From contig NZ_MXAV01000034.1 in assembly GCF_002847505.1 (NCBI RefSeq), positions 62,001 through 126,000 on the forward strand: DNA of 64,000 nt. The letters run 5' to 3'. This DNA comes from Acidithiobacillus marinus. Lineage in GTDB: Bacteria > Pseudomonadota > Gammaproteobacteria > Acidithiobacillales > Acidithiobacillaceae. The notes beneath the pieces are model-generated. The model saw only the letters and a program-made list of their open reading frames with translations, searched no databases and was not told the origin of the DNA. This document shows positions 1 to 10,335 of the stretch, one piece after another. The translations under genes were made by a program, and so were the position numbers. Every line of letters begins with the position of its first letter. Position 1 is the first letter of the stretch.

Positions 1-1042
1 CCGTCGTGAGCTTCAGTGCTCCGCCATTGCTCAGAGGAATAACGGTCTGCACGGAACCCTTGCCAAAACTGCGTTGGCCCATGATGAGGGCACGATGATC
101 GTCCTTGAGCGCACCAGTCACAATTTCGGCGGCAGAGGCCGAGCCGCCGTTGATGAGCACGATCATGGGTGCACCGTGCAGATAATCGGGACCATGGGCG
201 CTAAAGCGCATATCACTGTCGGGAGTCCGGCCCTTGGTATAGACAATCAGGCCCTTGTTCAGGAAGGTATCGGCGGTTTCGACACCGGCGCCCAAAACGC
301 CCCCCGGATTGTTGCGTAAATCCAGAATCAGACCCTTCAGATGCCCCTGGGCTTCCTTCTCGAGTTTTTCCACGGCCTTGCGGGTTTCCCGGCCGGTATT
401 TTCCTGGAACTGGCTGATGCGAATATAGCCATAGCCCGGAGCCAGCATGGCGGAACGGACACTTTGCACCTTGATGATGGCCCGGGTGAGGGTCAGATGG
501 AGAGGCTGGTTCTGGTGGGGACGCAGAATGGTCAGAGTCACTTGGGTACCCGGTTTGCCCCGCATCATGTCGACGGTTTTCTGCAAGCCAATGCCTTGTA
601 GGGCTTTACCATCGATTTTGATAATCAGATCCCCGGGTTCTATGCCGGCCTTGGCAGCCGGAGTGCCATCAATGGGTGCTACGACCTTGAGAATCCCGTG
701 ATCTCCCGTGACTTCAATTCCCAGACCACCGAACTTACCATCAGTGATTACCTGCATTTCCTTGAATTCCTTGGGCGTCAGGTAAGCTGAGTGGGGATCC
801 AGCGCACTGACCATACCACTGATGGCACCGTCCATAAGTTTTTTGTCTGAAGTCGTGTCCACATAATTGGATTTGACGATGGCAAAAACCTGACTGAGGG
901 TCTGGATTTGTTGCAGGGGGACTGGGCTCTGCTCTGTAGCCGCCAGCGTATTTCCCGCATAGATACAACCCAGTACCAACAGAACGCTGAATCTGAGCCA
1001 GTGACCAGAGGGGCGGGATAAAATGTGGCGCAGCGGGATCAT
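1..1042 (-). CDS. ctpA: Carboxyl-terminal processing protease, S41 family (partial, C-terminus off window)
   Basis: Periplasmic or membrane-anchored serine protease of the CtpA/Prc family, which processes C-termini of exported proteins and cell-wall enzymes. The reading frame runs off the left edge, so the C-terminus is missing. The protein starts MIPLRHILS with a hydrophobic N-terminal segment (about residues 16-33). It then shows a PDZ domain (GGLGIEV, later PGDLIIKIDG) and the S41 catalytic core, with the serine in GSASAAE and the lysine in SFGKGSVQ. The ATG at 1042 is preceded by GGAGA. It lies downstream of envC and gpmI on the same strand, the usual gpmI-envC-ctpA order, so co-transcription is likely. 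The family call is secure; the substrate is unknown. Confidence 0.93.
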   Translation of the reverse strand, partial: MIPLRHILSRPSGHWLRFSVLLVLGCIYAGNTLAATEQSPVPLQQIQTLSQVFAIVKSNYVDTTSDKKLMDGAISGMVSALDPHSAYLTPKEFKEMQVITDGKFGGLGIEVTGDHGILKVVAPIDGTPAAKAGIEPGDLIIKIDGKALQGIGLQKTVDMMRGKPGTQVTLTILRPHQNQPLHLTLTRAIIKVQSVRSAMLAPGYGYIRISQFQENTGRETRKAVEKLEKEAQGHLKGLILDLRNNPGGVLGAGVETADTFLNKGLIVYTKGRTPDSDMRFSAHGPDYLHGAPMIVLINGGSASAAEIVTGALKDDHRALIMGQRSFGKGSVQTVIPLSNGGALKLTT

Positions 1043-1100
1043 GATGATTGTCTCCAGAAAACAGGCTGTCGGTTTCCGAAACGGCGTGGCCAGGTCGGAA

Positions 1101-2534
1101 TCAATTGTGAATGTAGTCCAAAGGATTGACGGGGTGCCCGCCATTGCGGATCTCGAAGTACAGGCCATCATTCCCCAGTTCGCCGCCACTACCTACAGTA
1201 CCAACCTGATGCCCAGCCGCGATTTGTTCGCCGACGTGGGCATCGGTAGAACCCAGATGCCCATAAATACTGAGCAGGCTATGACCAATCTGGACGATCA
1301 CAATCTGTCCATAACCTCTGAGGGGCCCTGCATACAGTACCATGCCCGGGGCGATGGCACGAACCGGCGTGCCTTGTGCAGCCTGAAAAGTAATGCCCTG
1401 CCAGTCCAGCCCACCGCTTACGCGCGGACTGCCATAGCGGGCGGTAATGGGACCGTTGACGGGGGCGGGATAGCGGCCATGACCGATGATCGGGGTGCTC
1501 GGAGGAGGCTGGCCCGCACTGGGGGCGGGGCTTGGTACAGGGGGCGCTGGCACGGTGCTGATCTTCGGAGGGCGCACGATCGTGGTCGGGGGAGCCGCAT
1601 TTTCGGCTGCGCGCTGGACTTGCTCGGCGCGCTTTTCTTCCTGGGCTTTTTGTGCGGCCGCACGTCGTTCTGCCGCCAGGCGGCGCTGCTTTGCGGCGCG
1701 TGCTTCGGCGGCTGCCCGGGCTCTGGCGGCAGCCGCCCGTGCCGCCGCTTCAGCAGCCGCCTTGCGCTGGGCTTCGGCAACTGCTTCCTGATGCCGGAAT
1801 TGGACCACCAGCCGACTTACCAGGCCATTGAGTATGTTGGCATTGGCCTGTAACTCGGCAATTTTGGCCTTATCCCTGGCGATCCGATCCGACAGTTGAT
1901 TTTCCAGGGTGGCATGTTGCTGGCGCTGCTGGTTCAGAGTGTTTTCCTGGGCCTGGATTTGTGCGGCGAGTTTGACCAGACCCGCTTCGCGTTGTTCTAC
2001 CTGAAGGCGAGCCTGAACAATTTGCGCAGCGGTATTTTGAGTTTTAACAATGAGTGCTGCCCGAGCCTTGGCCAGAGCGGCATAAAAAACGCTCATACGC
2101 CCCAGTTCTCCGGGTTTTTCGGTTTGCAGCCAGACCGCGAGGGGGGTGCTGCTGCCCAGCATGTAAGCGCCTTGCATCTGCTTGCCAAGAATCCCTTTTT
2201 GCTGGATTAATTCATTTTGCAAGGCAGTGATTTTTTCTTTGAGCGCCTTCAATTTATCCTGGGTTTGCCGTTGCTGGGTTTGAATACCCGCCAGTTTTTT
2301 GCGGGTGACGGTAATTTTTTGATCCAACACCTTGATTTCTTGGCGAAGCTCCGCCTGGGTTTTTTGGCCAGCGCTGAGATGGGCCTGAACCTGACCCAAA
2401 TTCTCATGCAAGTGTTCCAGTTTTTCGCGGTTACTTTGAATTTTTTCCTGAAGCGAACTCGCATTTGCCGCCATGGGGAGTAATCCCGCCGTTACCAGCA
2501 GGATTGCCGAGCGCAGCAAATTCCCTGGGGTCAT
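1101..2534 (-). CDS. envC: EnvC-like murein hydrolase activator (degenerate M23/LytM domain)
   Basis: 477-residue exported protein with a signal peptide ending near ANA-SS, a long coiled coil (about residues 27-250), an Ala/Arg-rich linker and a Pro-rich segment, then a C-terminal LytM/M23 domain (about 350-477). The zinc ligands of active M23 enzymes are altered: the first His position reads GLDWQG and the final HxH reads LYFEIR. This fits EnvC-type activators, which switch on amidases at the septum rather than cut peptidoglycan themselves. The start codon follows the gpmI stop with no gap (TAG then ATG), which suggests translational coupling. In other bacteria EnvC works with FtsEX and AmiA/AmiB; no amidase of that kind lies beside it here. 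Confidence 0.9.
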   Translation of the reverse strand: MTPGNLLRSAILLVTAGLLPMAANASSLQEKIQSNREKLEHLHENLGQVQAHLSAGQKTQAELRQEIKVLDQKITVTRKKLAGIQTQQRQTQDKLKALKEKITALQNELIQQKGILGKQMQGAYMLGSSTPLAVWLQTEKPGELGRMSVFYAALAKARAALIVKTQNTAAQIVQARLQVEQREAGLVKLAAQIQAQENTLNQQRQQHATLENQLSDRIARDKAKIAELQANANILNGLVSRLVVQFRHQEAVAEAQRKAAAEAAARAAAARARAAAEARAAKQRRLAAERRAAAQKAQEEKRAEQVQRAAENAAPPTTIVRPPKISTVPAPPVPSPAPSAGQPPPSTPIIGHGRYPAPVNGPITARYGSPRVSGGLDWQGITFQAAQGTPVRAIAPGMVLYAGPLRGYGQIVIVQIGHSLLSIYGHLGSTDAHVGEQIAAGHQVGTVGSGGELGNDGLYFEIRNGGHPVNPLDYIHN

Positions 2535-4064
2535 CTAGATGATCTGTACCAGATTTTTCCCACCCATTTCCGGTGGGGTGGGCAGACCCATTAAATGCAG
2601 CAAGGTCGGAGCAAGATCTTCCAAAGCACCACCCGCGTGAATTTTGGCGGGGCGGCCGATGTACAAGAGGGGCACTGGATTACAGGTATGGGAGGTATGG
2701 GCTTGGCCGCTTTCGGTATCCAGCATTTGCTCGACGTTACCGTGGTCGGCGGTGATGAGCACTTCGCCACCCACATGACGGACAGCACTGACAATCCGGC
2801 CAAGGCTGTGATCGACAGCTTCCACTGCGGCAATGGCGGCACTGAGCTTGCCACTATGGCCGACCATGTCGGGGTTGGCGATATTGCAGATGATGGCGTC
2901 GTACTGACGGCTTTCCACTTGTTCCACCAGGGCATCGGAGAGCGCCTGAACGCTCATTTCCGGTTGCAGATCATAAGTGGTGACTTTAGGGGAAGGGATA
3001 AGGATGCGATCTTCACCGGGAAAAACGGTTTCATCCCCGCCATTCAAAAAAAAGGTAACATGAGCATACTTTTCGGTTTCGGCAATACGCAACTGATGTA
3101 GACCACGGTTAGAAAGCCATTCACCGAGCGTATTTTTGATGCGGGTCGGAGGAAAGGCGACGTGCACATCAAAATGCTCACTATATTCCGTGAGGGTCAC
3201 AAAATCGGCCAGTTTGGGCGTAACCTGACGAGGAAAACCATCAAAATCGGACTCGATGAAAGGGCGGGTAATCTGCCGGGCACGATCAGAACGAAAATTC
3301 ATGAACAGCACAGCGTCATGATCCTGGATACAGGTAGGGGTGTTGCCGATGGAGGAGGGTGATACAAATTCATCACTTTCCCCGCGCGCATAGGCGGCGG
3401 CCAGGGCTTCCTGCCCATTGGGATAACGGGTTCCAGCACCCATCGTCAACAAGTCATAGGCCTGTTGCACACGATCCCAACGATGATCCCGATCCATGGC
3501 ATAAAAACGGCCGATCAACGATACCAGTTTGCCACCATGAGCTTCAACCTGGGCATCCAGGTTTTCCAGAGAACTGGCGGCACAGCGAGGCAGGGTGTCT
3601 CGCCCGTCAAGAAAAGCATGCACATAGACGCGCTCCGCGCCCCGTTGCCGCGCCAGGCGGAGCGCTGCAAACAGATGCTCTTCATGGGAGTGCACTCCGC
3701 CTGCCGAGAGTAGTCCCAATATATGTACGGCACCACCCTGAGATTGCGCAGCATCTACCGCAGCACAAAGGGCACTGTTATGGTAAAAGCTGCCATCCAG
3801 TATTCCCCGGTTGATACGTTCATATTCCTGATAGACCACGCGTCCGGCGCCGATATTGATATGCCCGACTTCGCTGTTACCCATCTGACCACCGGGCAGG
3901 CCTACAGAGGCGCCGGAAGCGTTGAGGAGTTGATGGGGGTGGCTACGCCACCAGTCATCCCAGTTGGGGGTACGAGCCAGGGCAATGGCGTTGTTTTCCG
4001 GGTCTTCGCGGTAGCCCCAGCCATCCAGAATCAATAGGAGTAAGGGGCGCGGTGAGTGAGCCAT
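2535..4064 (-). CDS. gpmI: 2,3-bisphosphoglycerate-independent phosphoglycerate mutase
   Basis: Cytoplasmic glycolytic/gluconeogenic enzyme interconverting 3- and 2-phosphoglycerate. The 509-residue length is normal for the cofactor-independent, alkaline-phosphatase-like family. The metal-binding N-terminus (LLILDGWG), the phosphoserine site in GNSEVGH, the repeated DGRD segment and the C-terminal TADHGN metal site are all present. An in-frame TTG sits just upstream at 4067, but the ATG at 4064 is the better start. It heads the gpmI-envC-ctpA gene string. In an autotroph it serves gluconeogenic flow from the Calvin cycle. Confidence 0.97.
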   Translation of the reverse strand: MAHSPRPLLLLILDGWGYREDPENNAIALARTPNWDDWWRSHPHQLLNASGASVGLPGGQMGNSEVGHINIGAGRVVYQEYERINRGILDGSFYHNSALCAAVDAAQSQGGAVHILGLLSAGGVHSHEEHLFAALRLARQRGAERVYVHAFLDGRDTLPRCAASSLENLDAQVEAHGGKLVSLIGRFYAMDRDHRWDRVQQAYDLLTMGAGTRYPNGQEALAAAYARGESDEFVSPSSIGNTPTCIQDHDAVLFMNFRSDRARQITRPFIESDFDGFPRQVTPKLADFVTLTEYSEHFDVHVAFPPTRIKNTLGEWLSNRGLHQLRIAETEKYAHVTFFLNGGDETVFPGEDRILIPSPKVTTYDLQPEMSVQALSDALVEQVESRQYDAIICNIANPDMVGHSGKLSAAIAAVEAVDHSLGRIVSAVRHVGGEVLITADHGNVEQMLDTESGQAHTSHTCNPVPLLYIGRPAKIHAGGALEDLAPTLLHLMGLPTPPEMGGKNLVQII

Positions 4065-4128
4065 CAATATTCTCTGTACAGGAAATAAATGCGAACAAAG
4101 CGCATTAAACCAGATTGACTGGATTCTG

Positions 4129-6615
4129 TCATGGGGCCATCACCAGAGGCTCGAGATGCCAGATATCCCTATTATATTCCTGAATGGTCCGGTCACTGGA
4201 AAAAACACCACTGGCAGCCGTATTCAAAATGCTCAGACGCTGCCACTCGGCCTGATCACGCCATAGCGCAGCGGCTTCCTGCTGCTTGAGTTTATAGCTG
4301 GTGAAGTCGGCCAGTACCATCCAGGGATCATGAGGATTATTCAAAGTCTGGATGATCGGATCGAAAACACACGGCTCGAAGGCATTGAAAAAACCGCTAT
4401 ATAAAAGCTCCATGACTCTTTGCAGATCATGATCGGCCTGCAGATAAATGTCGGGCCGGTAATCATGCCGTAAGCGGCTGACCTCATGCGCGTTCAGGCC
4501 GAAAAGAAAAAAATGCTCAGGCCCGACCGCCTCGCGAATTTCGATATTGGCACCATCCAGTGTCCCAATGGTCAGGGCGCCATTCATCATGAACTTCATG
4601 TTGCCGGTTCCGGAGGCTTCCTTGCCTGCTGTCGAAATCTGTTCGGATAAGTCTGTAGCTGCGCAGATTTTTTCCATGAGGGACACCCGGTAGTCGGGCA
4701 AAAAGCAGACCCGCAGGCGTCCGGCCGTATCGGCATCATGATTGACGACGTTGGCGATGTTGTTGATGAGCTTGATGATGCGCTTGGCCATGAAATAACC
4801 CGGCGCGGCCTTTCCGGCAAAGAGCACGTTGCGGGGGGTGACCTCGGCGCTTTCACCCCGTTTGATGCGGTCGTAGAGATGAATGACGTGGAGGGCATTC
4901 AGGAGTTGGCGCTTGTATTCGTGAATGCGCTTGACCTGGGTGTCGACCATGGCCCCCGGAATGAACTGCACCCCGGTATGTTCCTGCACCAGATGGGCCA
5001 GACGGGCCTTGTTGATTTGGCGGACGCCATCCCAGCGTTTGCGGAATGCCGGGTCCTCTGCAAAGGGGGCGAGTTTCTTCAGGTGATCCAGATCGTTTTT
5101 CCATTCGGGACCAATGTGTTCAGTCAGCAACTCCCGCAGGGCAGGGTTGGCCCATTGCAACCAGCGGCGCGGGGTGACGCCATTGGTCTTGTTGTTGAAC
5201 TTTCTGGGCCAGAGGCGGTAAAAATCGGCAAATAGTTCCTCACAAAGTAACTCGGTGTGCAGTGCGGCAACGCCATTGATGGAGAAGCTGCCGACCACGG
5301 CCAGATGCGCCATGCGCACCATTTGTTCGTTACCTTCCTCAATGATGGACAGGCGCCGCAGTAGGGCGGTGTCACCGGGAGCCTTGCGGGCGACCTCCTG
5401 GAGGAAACGACCGTTGATCTCAAAAATAATTTCCAGCAGGCGTGGCAGCAGTTGCTGAAACAGGCGTACCGGCCAGCGTTCCAGGGCTTCGGGAAGGAGA
5501 GTGTGGTTGGTATAGGCCATGGTCTGGCTGGTGATGTTCCAGGCGCTGTCCCAGTCCAGGCCATGTTCGTCCATGAGTAAACGCATCAGTTCCGGCACTG
5601 CACAACTCGGATGCGTGTCGTTGAGCTGAAAGCAGTGCTGCTTGGCGAAGTGGCGGAAGTCCTCACCGTGGATGGCGACCCAGTCGGCAACCACATCCTG
5701 GAGGCTGGCAGAAGCCAGAAAGTACTGCTGACGCAGGCGCAGTTCCTTGCCGTTCTCGCTGCTGTCATTGGGGTACAGCACCATGCTGATATGTTCGGCG
5801 TTATTTTTGGCCGCCACCGCTTCCGGATAGGCCCCCGCGTTGAATTCACCCAGATCGAAGATGTCGGTGGAAGCCGCACGCCACAGACGCAGGGTGTTGA
5901 CAACCTCATTGCGATAACCGGGTATGGGAATGTCATAGGGGACGGCGAGCACATCGTGTGTATCCACCCAGCGATGCTTGAGTTTGCCATGGGCATCGGC
6001 GTAGACATCGCTGCGCCCAAAAAAATGAACATGCCGCACCCTTTCCGGACGTTTCAGTTCCCAGGGATATCCGTTTTTCAACCAGTGGTCTGGTTCTTCC
6101 ACCTGTTCACCGCCGCGGATCTCCTGACGGAACATGCCGTAACTGTAGCGAATACCATAGCCGGTGACGGGTAGGCCGAGAGAGGCGCAACTATCCAGGA
6201 AACAGGCGGCGAGGCGGCCAAGTCCACCGTTACCCAGGCCTGCATCCGGTTCTGCTTCAATGATGTCACTCAGGTGGCGATGTTCCTGTGCAACGGCCTT
6301 CTCGGCCGCTTCTTCCAAGCCAAGATTGAGCAAGGCATTGCCCATGGTGCGGCCCAGGAGAAATTCCAGGGATAGGTAAAAGGTGCGTTTGCCTTTTTCC
6401 TCTATCACTTTCTTTTGGGTGTTTTTCCAGCGCTCCACCAGACGATCGCGCAAACTCATGGAAAGTGCCGTGTAAAGATTGTTTTTCGAAGCATTTTCCT
6501 CATCGGCACCGAGCGTGTGCGCGAGATAATGGCGGGTGTCAGAACAGAGGCTGGTTTCGTCCATTCCAAGAGGGGGTAATTGGCATGCATCTTTACGTGA
6601 ACGTTTGGCAGGCAT
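4129..6615 (-). CDS. glgP: Glycogen/starch/alpha-glucan phosphorylase
   Basis: 828-residue PLP-dependent GT35 enzyme that releases glucose-1-phosphate from glycogen. Visible hallmarks are [15 protein letters not shown] near residue 130, the nucleotide/phosphate region FAGKAAPGY, and the PLP-lysine region [16 protein letters not shown] near residue 650. A GGAG box precedes the ATG. It is separated from gpmI by about 60 bases that hold a weak ATGCG/CGCAT hairpin (about 4089-4105), a possible but poor terminator. It is divergent from the rhodanese gene. It is probably used to mobilise storage glycogen. Confidence 0.97.
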   Translation of the reverse strand: MPAKRSRKDACQLPPLGMDETSLCSDTRHYLAHTLGADEENASKNNLYTALSMSLRDRLVERWKNTQKKVIEEKGKRTFYLSLEFLLGRTMGNALLNLGLEEAAEKAVAQEHRHLSDIIEAEPDAGLGNGGLGRLAACFLDSCASLGLPVTGYGIRYSYGMFRQEIRGGEQVEEPDHWLKNGYPWELKRPERVRHVHFFGRSDVYADAHGKLKHRWVDTHDVLAVPYDIPIPGYRNEVVNTLRLWRAASTDIFDLGEFNAGAYPEAVAAKNNAEHISMVLYPNDSSENGKELRLRQQYFLASASLQDVVADWVAIHGEDFRHFAKQHCFQLNDTHPSCAVPELMRLLMDEHGLDWDSAWNITSQTMAYTNHTLLPEALERWPVRLFQQLLPRLLEIIFEINGRFLQEVARKAPGDTALLRRLSIIEEGNEQMVRMAHLAVVGSFSINGVAALHTELLCEELFADFYRLWPRKFNNKTNGVTPRRWLQWANPALRELLTEHIGPEWKNDLDHLKKLAPFAEDPAFRKRWDGVRQINKARLAHLVQEHTGVQFIPGAMVDTQVKRIHEYKRQLLNALHVIHLYDRIKRGESAEVTPRNVLFAGKAAPGYFMAKRIIKLINNIANVVNHDADTAGRLRVCFLPDYRVSLMEKICAATDLSEQISTAGKEASGTGNMKFMMNGALTIGTLDGANIEIREAVGPEHFFLFGLNAHEVSRLRHDYRPDIYLQADHDLQRVMELLYSGFFNAFEPCVFDPIIQTLNNPHDPWMVLADFTSYKLKQQEAAALWRDQAEWQRLSILNTAASGVFSSDRTIQEYNRDIWHLEPLVMAP

Positions 6616-6831
6616 GGTGAGACTCCTCTGGGCTAAGGAAAGATGTTTTCATCATAGAATAATATTATAGGCAAAGGAAAGGGATTATTATTCTTTGATT
6701 TTTCGTGAAAACGTTCCATTTTGCGCGCGCTGCCGGATGCGCGTGAAAGCGGATGGTGAGGGGTGCTAAACTCTGGTTCTGGGGCGGACGCAGGGGTGTA
6801 TGCTCTTCAGCGAGGCAGAATGGAGAAGAAA

Positions 6832-7221
6832 ATGATGGCGAAATCTCTGGCAGATTTTATACGGCATGCGCGGAGTCAGATTCGTGAAATTGACGTGGAT
6901 ACTTTGGAAGACTGGTTACGGACGCGGGATGATATCGTCCTTGTGGATGTGCGCGAAGCCCACGCTTTTATCGAGGGGCATCTGCCCGAAGCAATCCATG
7001 TCCCCCGGGGTTATCTGGAGGCTCTGGCGGACCCGGATTACGGTCATTGTCATCCGCTGCTTTCTCAGGCTCGGGATCGGGTGGTGGTATTGTATTGTGA
7101 CAGCGGTACGCGCTCGGCACTATCCGCTGTCACCTTGCAGGAAATGGGCTTTAACGAGGTCTACAATCTGGGTGGAGGGATCAATGTCTGGGATGCGGAA
7201 GACAAGCCCATCGTGACCTGA
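6832..7221 (+). CDS. Rhodanese-like sulfurtransferase, single domain
   Basis: A 129-residue single rhodanese domain. The active-site loop reads YCDSGTRSA, with a catalytic cysteine and the usual CxxGxR-type loop, so it is expected to carry a persulfide. The ATG at 6832 was chosen because GGAGAAG lies 6 bases upstream; longer in-frame starts at 6820 and 6763 have no better ribosome site. No signal peptide is visible, so it should be cytoplasmic. Its partner is unknown; given the sulfur metabolism of the window it may handle sulfane sulfur, but this is inference. Confidence 0.85.
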   Translation: MMAKSLADFIRHARSQIREIDVDTLEDWLRTRDDIVLVDVREAHAFIEGHLPEAIHVPRGYLEALADPDYGHCHPLLSQARDRVVVLYCDSGTRSALSAVTLQEMGFNEVYNLGGGINVWDAEDKPIVT

Positions 7222-7231
7222 TAGCTCCTGA

Positions 7232-8173
7232 TCAATCGAGTTTGCTGCCGAAATTTTCCTGATAACGTGCCTGAAATTCTGCCCAGGTAAAGTGATGATT
7301 CTGGGTGCCAGCCGTTTCGATTTTGTAAGCACCCATCAGGGAGGCAATTTTCCCGCAGGTTTCCCAGTCCCGCCCGCGCTCAAGACCATACAGCAAACCT
7401 GCCCGATAGGCGTCACCACAACCCGTCGGATCGATTACGGCCTTGGGTTTGGCGGCGGGAATGTGGGTTTCCTGGCCATCATGGTAAATCACGGAACCCT
7501 GTTCGCCCTTGGTGACAATCATGGCTTTCAGGCGCTGTTTAAGTTCATCCGGCTTGAGACCGGTGCGCGCCTGCACCATCTGGTACTCGTAGTCGTTCAC
7601 CGTCAGGTAATCGGCCAGATCGATCAGTCGGGTCAGGGTCTGGGCATCAAAAAGGGGTAGGCCCTGACCAGGATCAAAGAGGGTCGGGATGCTGGCGCGG
7701 GTGAGATCTTCCAGATGTTGAACCATGGCACCCAGACCGTCGGGAGAGACAATGGCCCAATGGGTGTCACTGGGGATATGGCCTTCCAGATGATTGTCCT
7801 GGGCCATGAACATGGCTCCGGGATGAAAGGCGGTGATCTGGTTATCATCCAGATCGGTGGTGATGAAGGCCTGGGCGGTATAATGATCCGGGAGGATACG
7901 AATCAGGCTGGTATCCAGGCCTTGTTTTTCGAGATGCTCCAGGTAGGGGGTGAAGTCCTGTCCGGCGGTGCCCGCAATGATGGGATTGCCGCCCAGGAGT
8001 TTGAGGTTGTAGGCGATGTTTCCCGCACAGCCGCCAAAGTCCCGGCGCATTTCGGGGACTGTAAAGGACACATTCAGCATGTGTACCTGTTCCGGCAGAA
8101 TGTGGGCCTTGAAACGGTCCTGAAACACCATGATGGTATCAAAGGCCAGTGATCCGCAGATCAATGTGGACAT
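7232..8173 (-). CDS. PfkB-family carbohydrate kinase, probable adenosine kinase
   Basis: 313-residue ribokinase/PfkB-fold kinase. The N-terminal glycine motif GGCAGNIAYNL and the C-terminal DPTGCGDAYRAG (anion hole and catalytic aspartate) are present. The closest family by feel is bacterial adenosine kinase-like PfkB proteins. The neighbourhood supports this: metK, ahcY and metF lie just downstream, and AhcY releases adenosine that must be removed to pull the reaction forward. The ATG at 8173 has AAGGAG upstream; the track-level longer start at 8200 is not needed. Substrate is inferred, not shown by the sequence. Confidence 0.8.
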   Translation of the reverse strand: MSTLICGSLAFDTIMVFQDRFKAHILPEQVHMLNVSFTVPEMRRDFGGCAGNIAYNLKLLGGNPIIAGTAGQDFTPYLEHLEKQGLDTSLIRILPDHYTAQAFITTDLDDNQITAFHPGAMFMAQDNHLEGHIPSDTHWAIVSPDGLGAMVQHLEDLTRASIPTLFDPGQGLPLFDAQTLTRLIDLADYLTVNDYEYQMVQARTGLKPDELKQRLKAMIVTKGEQGSVIYHDGQETHIPAAKPKAVIDPTGCGDAYRAGLLYGLERGRDWETCGKIASLMGAYKIETAGTQNHHFTWAEFQARYQENFGSKLD

Positions 8174-8295
8174 GACAACTCCTTGTTGGGTTTTTATCAA
8201 ATTGCTAGGTTGGATGTGGTATTTTTGCTGAAATCAGTCTATTATCATAACAGGTTTTCAAGAATTGTGTTGTCCTGTCTGAGGTGGGTCTGGTC

Positions 8296-8910
8296 ATGAT
8301 CAGGGTTCTGGGTAATATGCTGGCGCTTTCGATGCTGGCTCTTGCTATTCCGGCATGGGCTGCGGAGCCGGTTGCCCATGACCAGACTTATGTGAACCTT
8401 TTTGGCGGGAACACGTTTTTTAGCAGTGCCAGTGGACTTGCTCAGCATGACAGCGGTCCAGTACTCGGCTTGCGTCTGGGGCAGCGCCTGGATGGACATC
8501 TGGGGGTGGAGGCGCAGGTGGCTGCCGCATTTGCTCATTTACAGGATATTGCTCCGCACTCCAAAGCGGCGGAAGCGAATCAGTTCAGTGGGGCATTGTT
8601 GGGTAATGTCTATGCTTTCAATAGCCCCAACACTCCCTTCCTCACCCTGGGTCTCGGGGCTTCCAGCAACCGGTTCAACCAGGATATAGGGCGCGGGACC
8701 TCGCTGATGGGGGTTTTTGGTCTGGGATATCAATACGCTTTGGGTGACCACTTTGGCCTGCGTCTGGATGTGCAGGATCAGCTGCTGTTCGACAGTCCGA
8801 CGCCTAACGCCGCCAATCTTAATAATATTCAGGTCACGGGCGGCATCTCCTATTTTTGGGGGGGTAGTAAAAAAACGTCTTTCCCAATTATTGGCCCTTC
8901 CCGACCCTGA
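8296..8910 (+). CDS. Outer-membrane beta-barrel (porin-like) protein
   Basis: 204-residue exported protein. It has a signal peptide (MIRVLGNMLALS through PAWA-AEP) followed by alternating hydrophobic strands with glycine and aromatic girdles (TYVNLFGGNTFF, VLGLRLGQRL, FGLRLDVQDQ) and an aromatic final strand (GGISYFWGG). This fits an 8-stranded OmpA/OmpW-type barrel. GAGGTG lies upstream of the ATG at 8296; an earlier in-frame GTG at 8284 is less likely. It is divergent from the PfkB kinase and sits before metK without an obvious link. Function unknown. Confidence 0.7.
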   Translation: MIRVLGNMLALSMLALAIPAWAAEPVAHDQTYVNLFGGNTFFSSASGLAQHDSGPVLGLRLGQRLDGHLGVEAQVAAAFAHLQDIAPHSKAAEANQFSGALLGNVYAFNSPNTPFLTLGLGASSNRFNQDIGRGTSLMGVFGLGYQYALGDHFGLRLDVQDQLLFDSPTPNAANLNNIQVTGGISYFWGGSKKTSFPIIGPSRP

Positions 8911-8970
8911 GCTTGAGTCTTTTTTGTTCGTGAAGTGAGTGTCTTTCACTTCGCTTGTCAGCATATCCTT

Positions 8971-8986
8971 TGCTATAGTGCGGTCT
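8971..8986 (+). promoter_or_regulatory. Probable extended -10 promoter for metK
   Basis: The bases TGCTATAGT (8971-8979) match an extended -10 element (TG-n-TATAGT), about 50 bases before the metK start. No well-spaced -35 is visible, as expected for extended -10 promoters. A 7-base inverted repeat (GAAGTGA at 8932-8938, TCACTTC at 8946-8952) lies just upstream and could be an operator. Confidence 0.4.
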
Positions 8987-9027
8987 GTCCCCGACTCATC
9001 GGCCACGCCAGCAAGGAGCCTGAACGC

Positions 9028-10197
9028 ATGTCCAAAAGCCATCTTTTTACTTCTGAATCTGTTTCCGAAGGTCATCCCGACAAGGTCGCAGACCAGATTT
9101 CCGATGCCATCCTGGATGCCATCCTCGCCCAGGATACCCGTGGTCGGGTTGCCGCAGAAACCCTGATTACTACCGGACTGATCGTGCTGGCTGGTGAAAT
9201 CACCACGACTGCCACCGTCGATTATGCCGACGTGGCCCGGCAAACCGTGCGCCGTATCGGCTATGACTCATCGGAAATGGGTTTTGACTGGGCTTCCTGT
9301 GCCGTAGTCCAGACCCTCGATAAACAGTCTCCGGATATTGCCCAGGGCGTGGATGAAGGGGCAGGGCTTGATCTGGATCAAGGCGCTGGCGATCAGGGCT
9401 TGATGTTCGGCTTCGCCTGCGATGAAACCGATGTACTGATGCCGACCCCGATTTACTTTGCTCATCGTCTTACCGAGCGCCAGGCCTTGGTGCGCAAGGA
9501 TGGCCGTCTGCCCTGGTTGCGACCCGATGCCAAAAGTCAAGTCACTGTGCGTTACGAAGATGGCCGCCCGGTAGCGATTGATGCCGTCGTGCTTTCCACC
9601 CAGCATAGCCCGGATATTTCTCATGCTGACCTTGTGGAAGCCGTGCAGGAAGAAATCATCAAGCCGGTCTTGCCCTCGGAAATGCTCCATAAGGATACCA
9701 AGTACCTGATCAATCCTACCGGCCGTTTTGTGATTGGTGGACCTGTTGGGGATTGCGGCCTCACCGGTCGCAAAATCATCGTTGATACCTACGGTGGTCA
9801 GGGAAGTCATGGCGGCGGCGCCTTTTCCGGGAAAGACCCTTCCAAGGTTGATCGCTCCTCTTCTTACGCTGGCCGTTACGTGGCTAAAAACATTGTCGCC
9901 GCTGGTCTGGCGAGCCGTTGTGAAGTCCAGGTGGCATATGCCATCGGCGTTTCCCAACCCGTCAGCCTGATGGTGGACACCTTTGGTACTGGCAAAATTG
10001 ATGATGATCGTATAGCCGCCCTGGTACGGGAACATTTTGATCTGCGCCCCAAGGGTATTATTCAGATGCTCGATTTGTTGCGCCCGATTTACGGGAAAAC
10101 GGCAGCATATGGACATTTTGGTCGTGAAGAACCGGAATTCACCTGGGAGCGGACGGACAAGGCTGCGGCCTTGCGGGATGCTGCCGGACTGCGGTAA
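9028..10197 (+). CDS. metK: S-adenosylmethionine synthetase
   Basis: 389-residue cytoplasmic enzyme making SAM from methionine and ATP. Signature motifs are visible: [13 protein letters not shown] near the N-terminus (ATP and metal binding) and [17 protein letters not shown] (catalytic loop with phosphate-binding lysine). The start at 9028 follows AAGGAG with ideal spacing; the longer reading frame from 8935 is upstream sequence. It is followed by a SAH riboswitch and ahcY, so synthesis and recycling of SAM are encoded together. Confidence 0.98.
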   Translation: MSKSHLFTSESVSEGHPDKVADQISDAILDAILAQDTRGRVAAETLITTGLIVLAGEITTTATVDYADVARQTVRRIGYDSSEMGFDWASCAVVQTLDKQSPDIAQGVDEGAGLDLDQGAGDQGLMFGFACDETDVLMPTPIYFAHRLTERQALVRKDGRLPWLRPDAKSQVTVRYEDGRPVAIDAVVLSTQHSPDISHADLVEAVQEEIIKPVLPSEMLHKDTKYLINPTGRFVIGGPVGDCGLTGRKIIVDTYGGQGSHGGGAFSGKDPSKVDRSSSYAGRYVAKNIVAAGLASRCEVQVAYAIGVSQPVSLMVDTFGTGKIDDDRIAALVREHFDLRPKGIIQMLDLLRPIYGKTAAYGHFGREEPEFTWERTDKAAALRDAAGLR

Positions 10198-10233
10198 AAA
10201 GCTTTGTGCGGAGCTGGTCTCCGCCAGATGATC

Positions 10234-10310
10234 GAGTCGAGGAGCGCTGCAGTCGCCATATTTCTGGCGGTCAGGCTCGGCCCGGTTACTCCCGTAAAAC
10301 CGCGCTCGCT
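10234..10310 (+). promoter_or_regulatory. SAH (S-adenosylhomocysteine) riboswitch
   Basis: The leader of ahcY carries the SAH-riboswitch signature: CGAGGAGCGCTGC at 10238-10250, CAGGCTCGG at 10272-10280, and an AACCGCGCTC element at 10298-10307. Three helices can be drawn: CGAG (10238-10241) with CTCG (10276-10279); GTCGCCA (10252-10258) with TGGCGGT (10265-10271); and the pseudoknot GAGCGC (10242-10247) with GCGCTC (10302-10307). In this class SAH binding turns expression on, so ahcY-metF would be induced when SAH accumulates. The ahcY ribosome site lies just downstream. Confidence 0.93.
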
Positions 10311-10335
10311 TTCATGATAAAAGGAAATGACCTGC

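Noticed and set aside
1023-1853. 276-residue plus-strand reading frame over envC and the ctpA start
   Set aside because: It is antisense to clear envC coding sequence, rich in Arg/Ala from GC-rich codons, and has no family pattern.
9268-10116. 282-residue minus-strand frame inside metK
   Set aside because: Antisense shadow of a certain gene.
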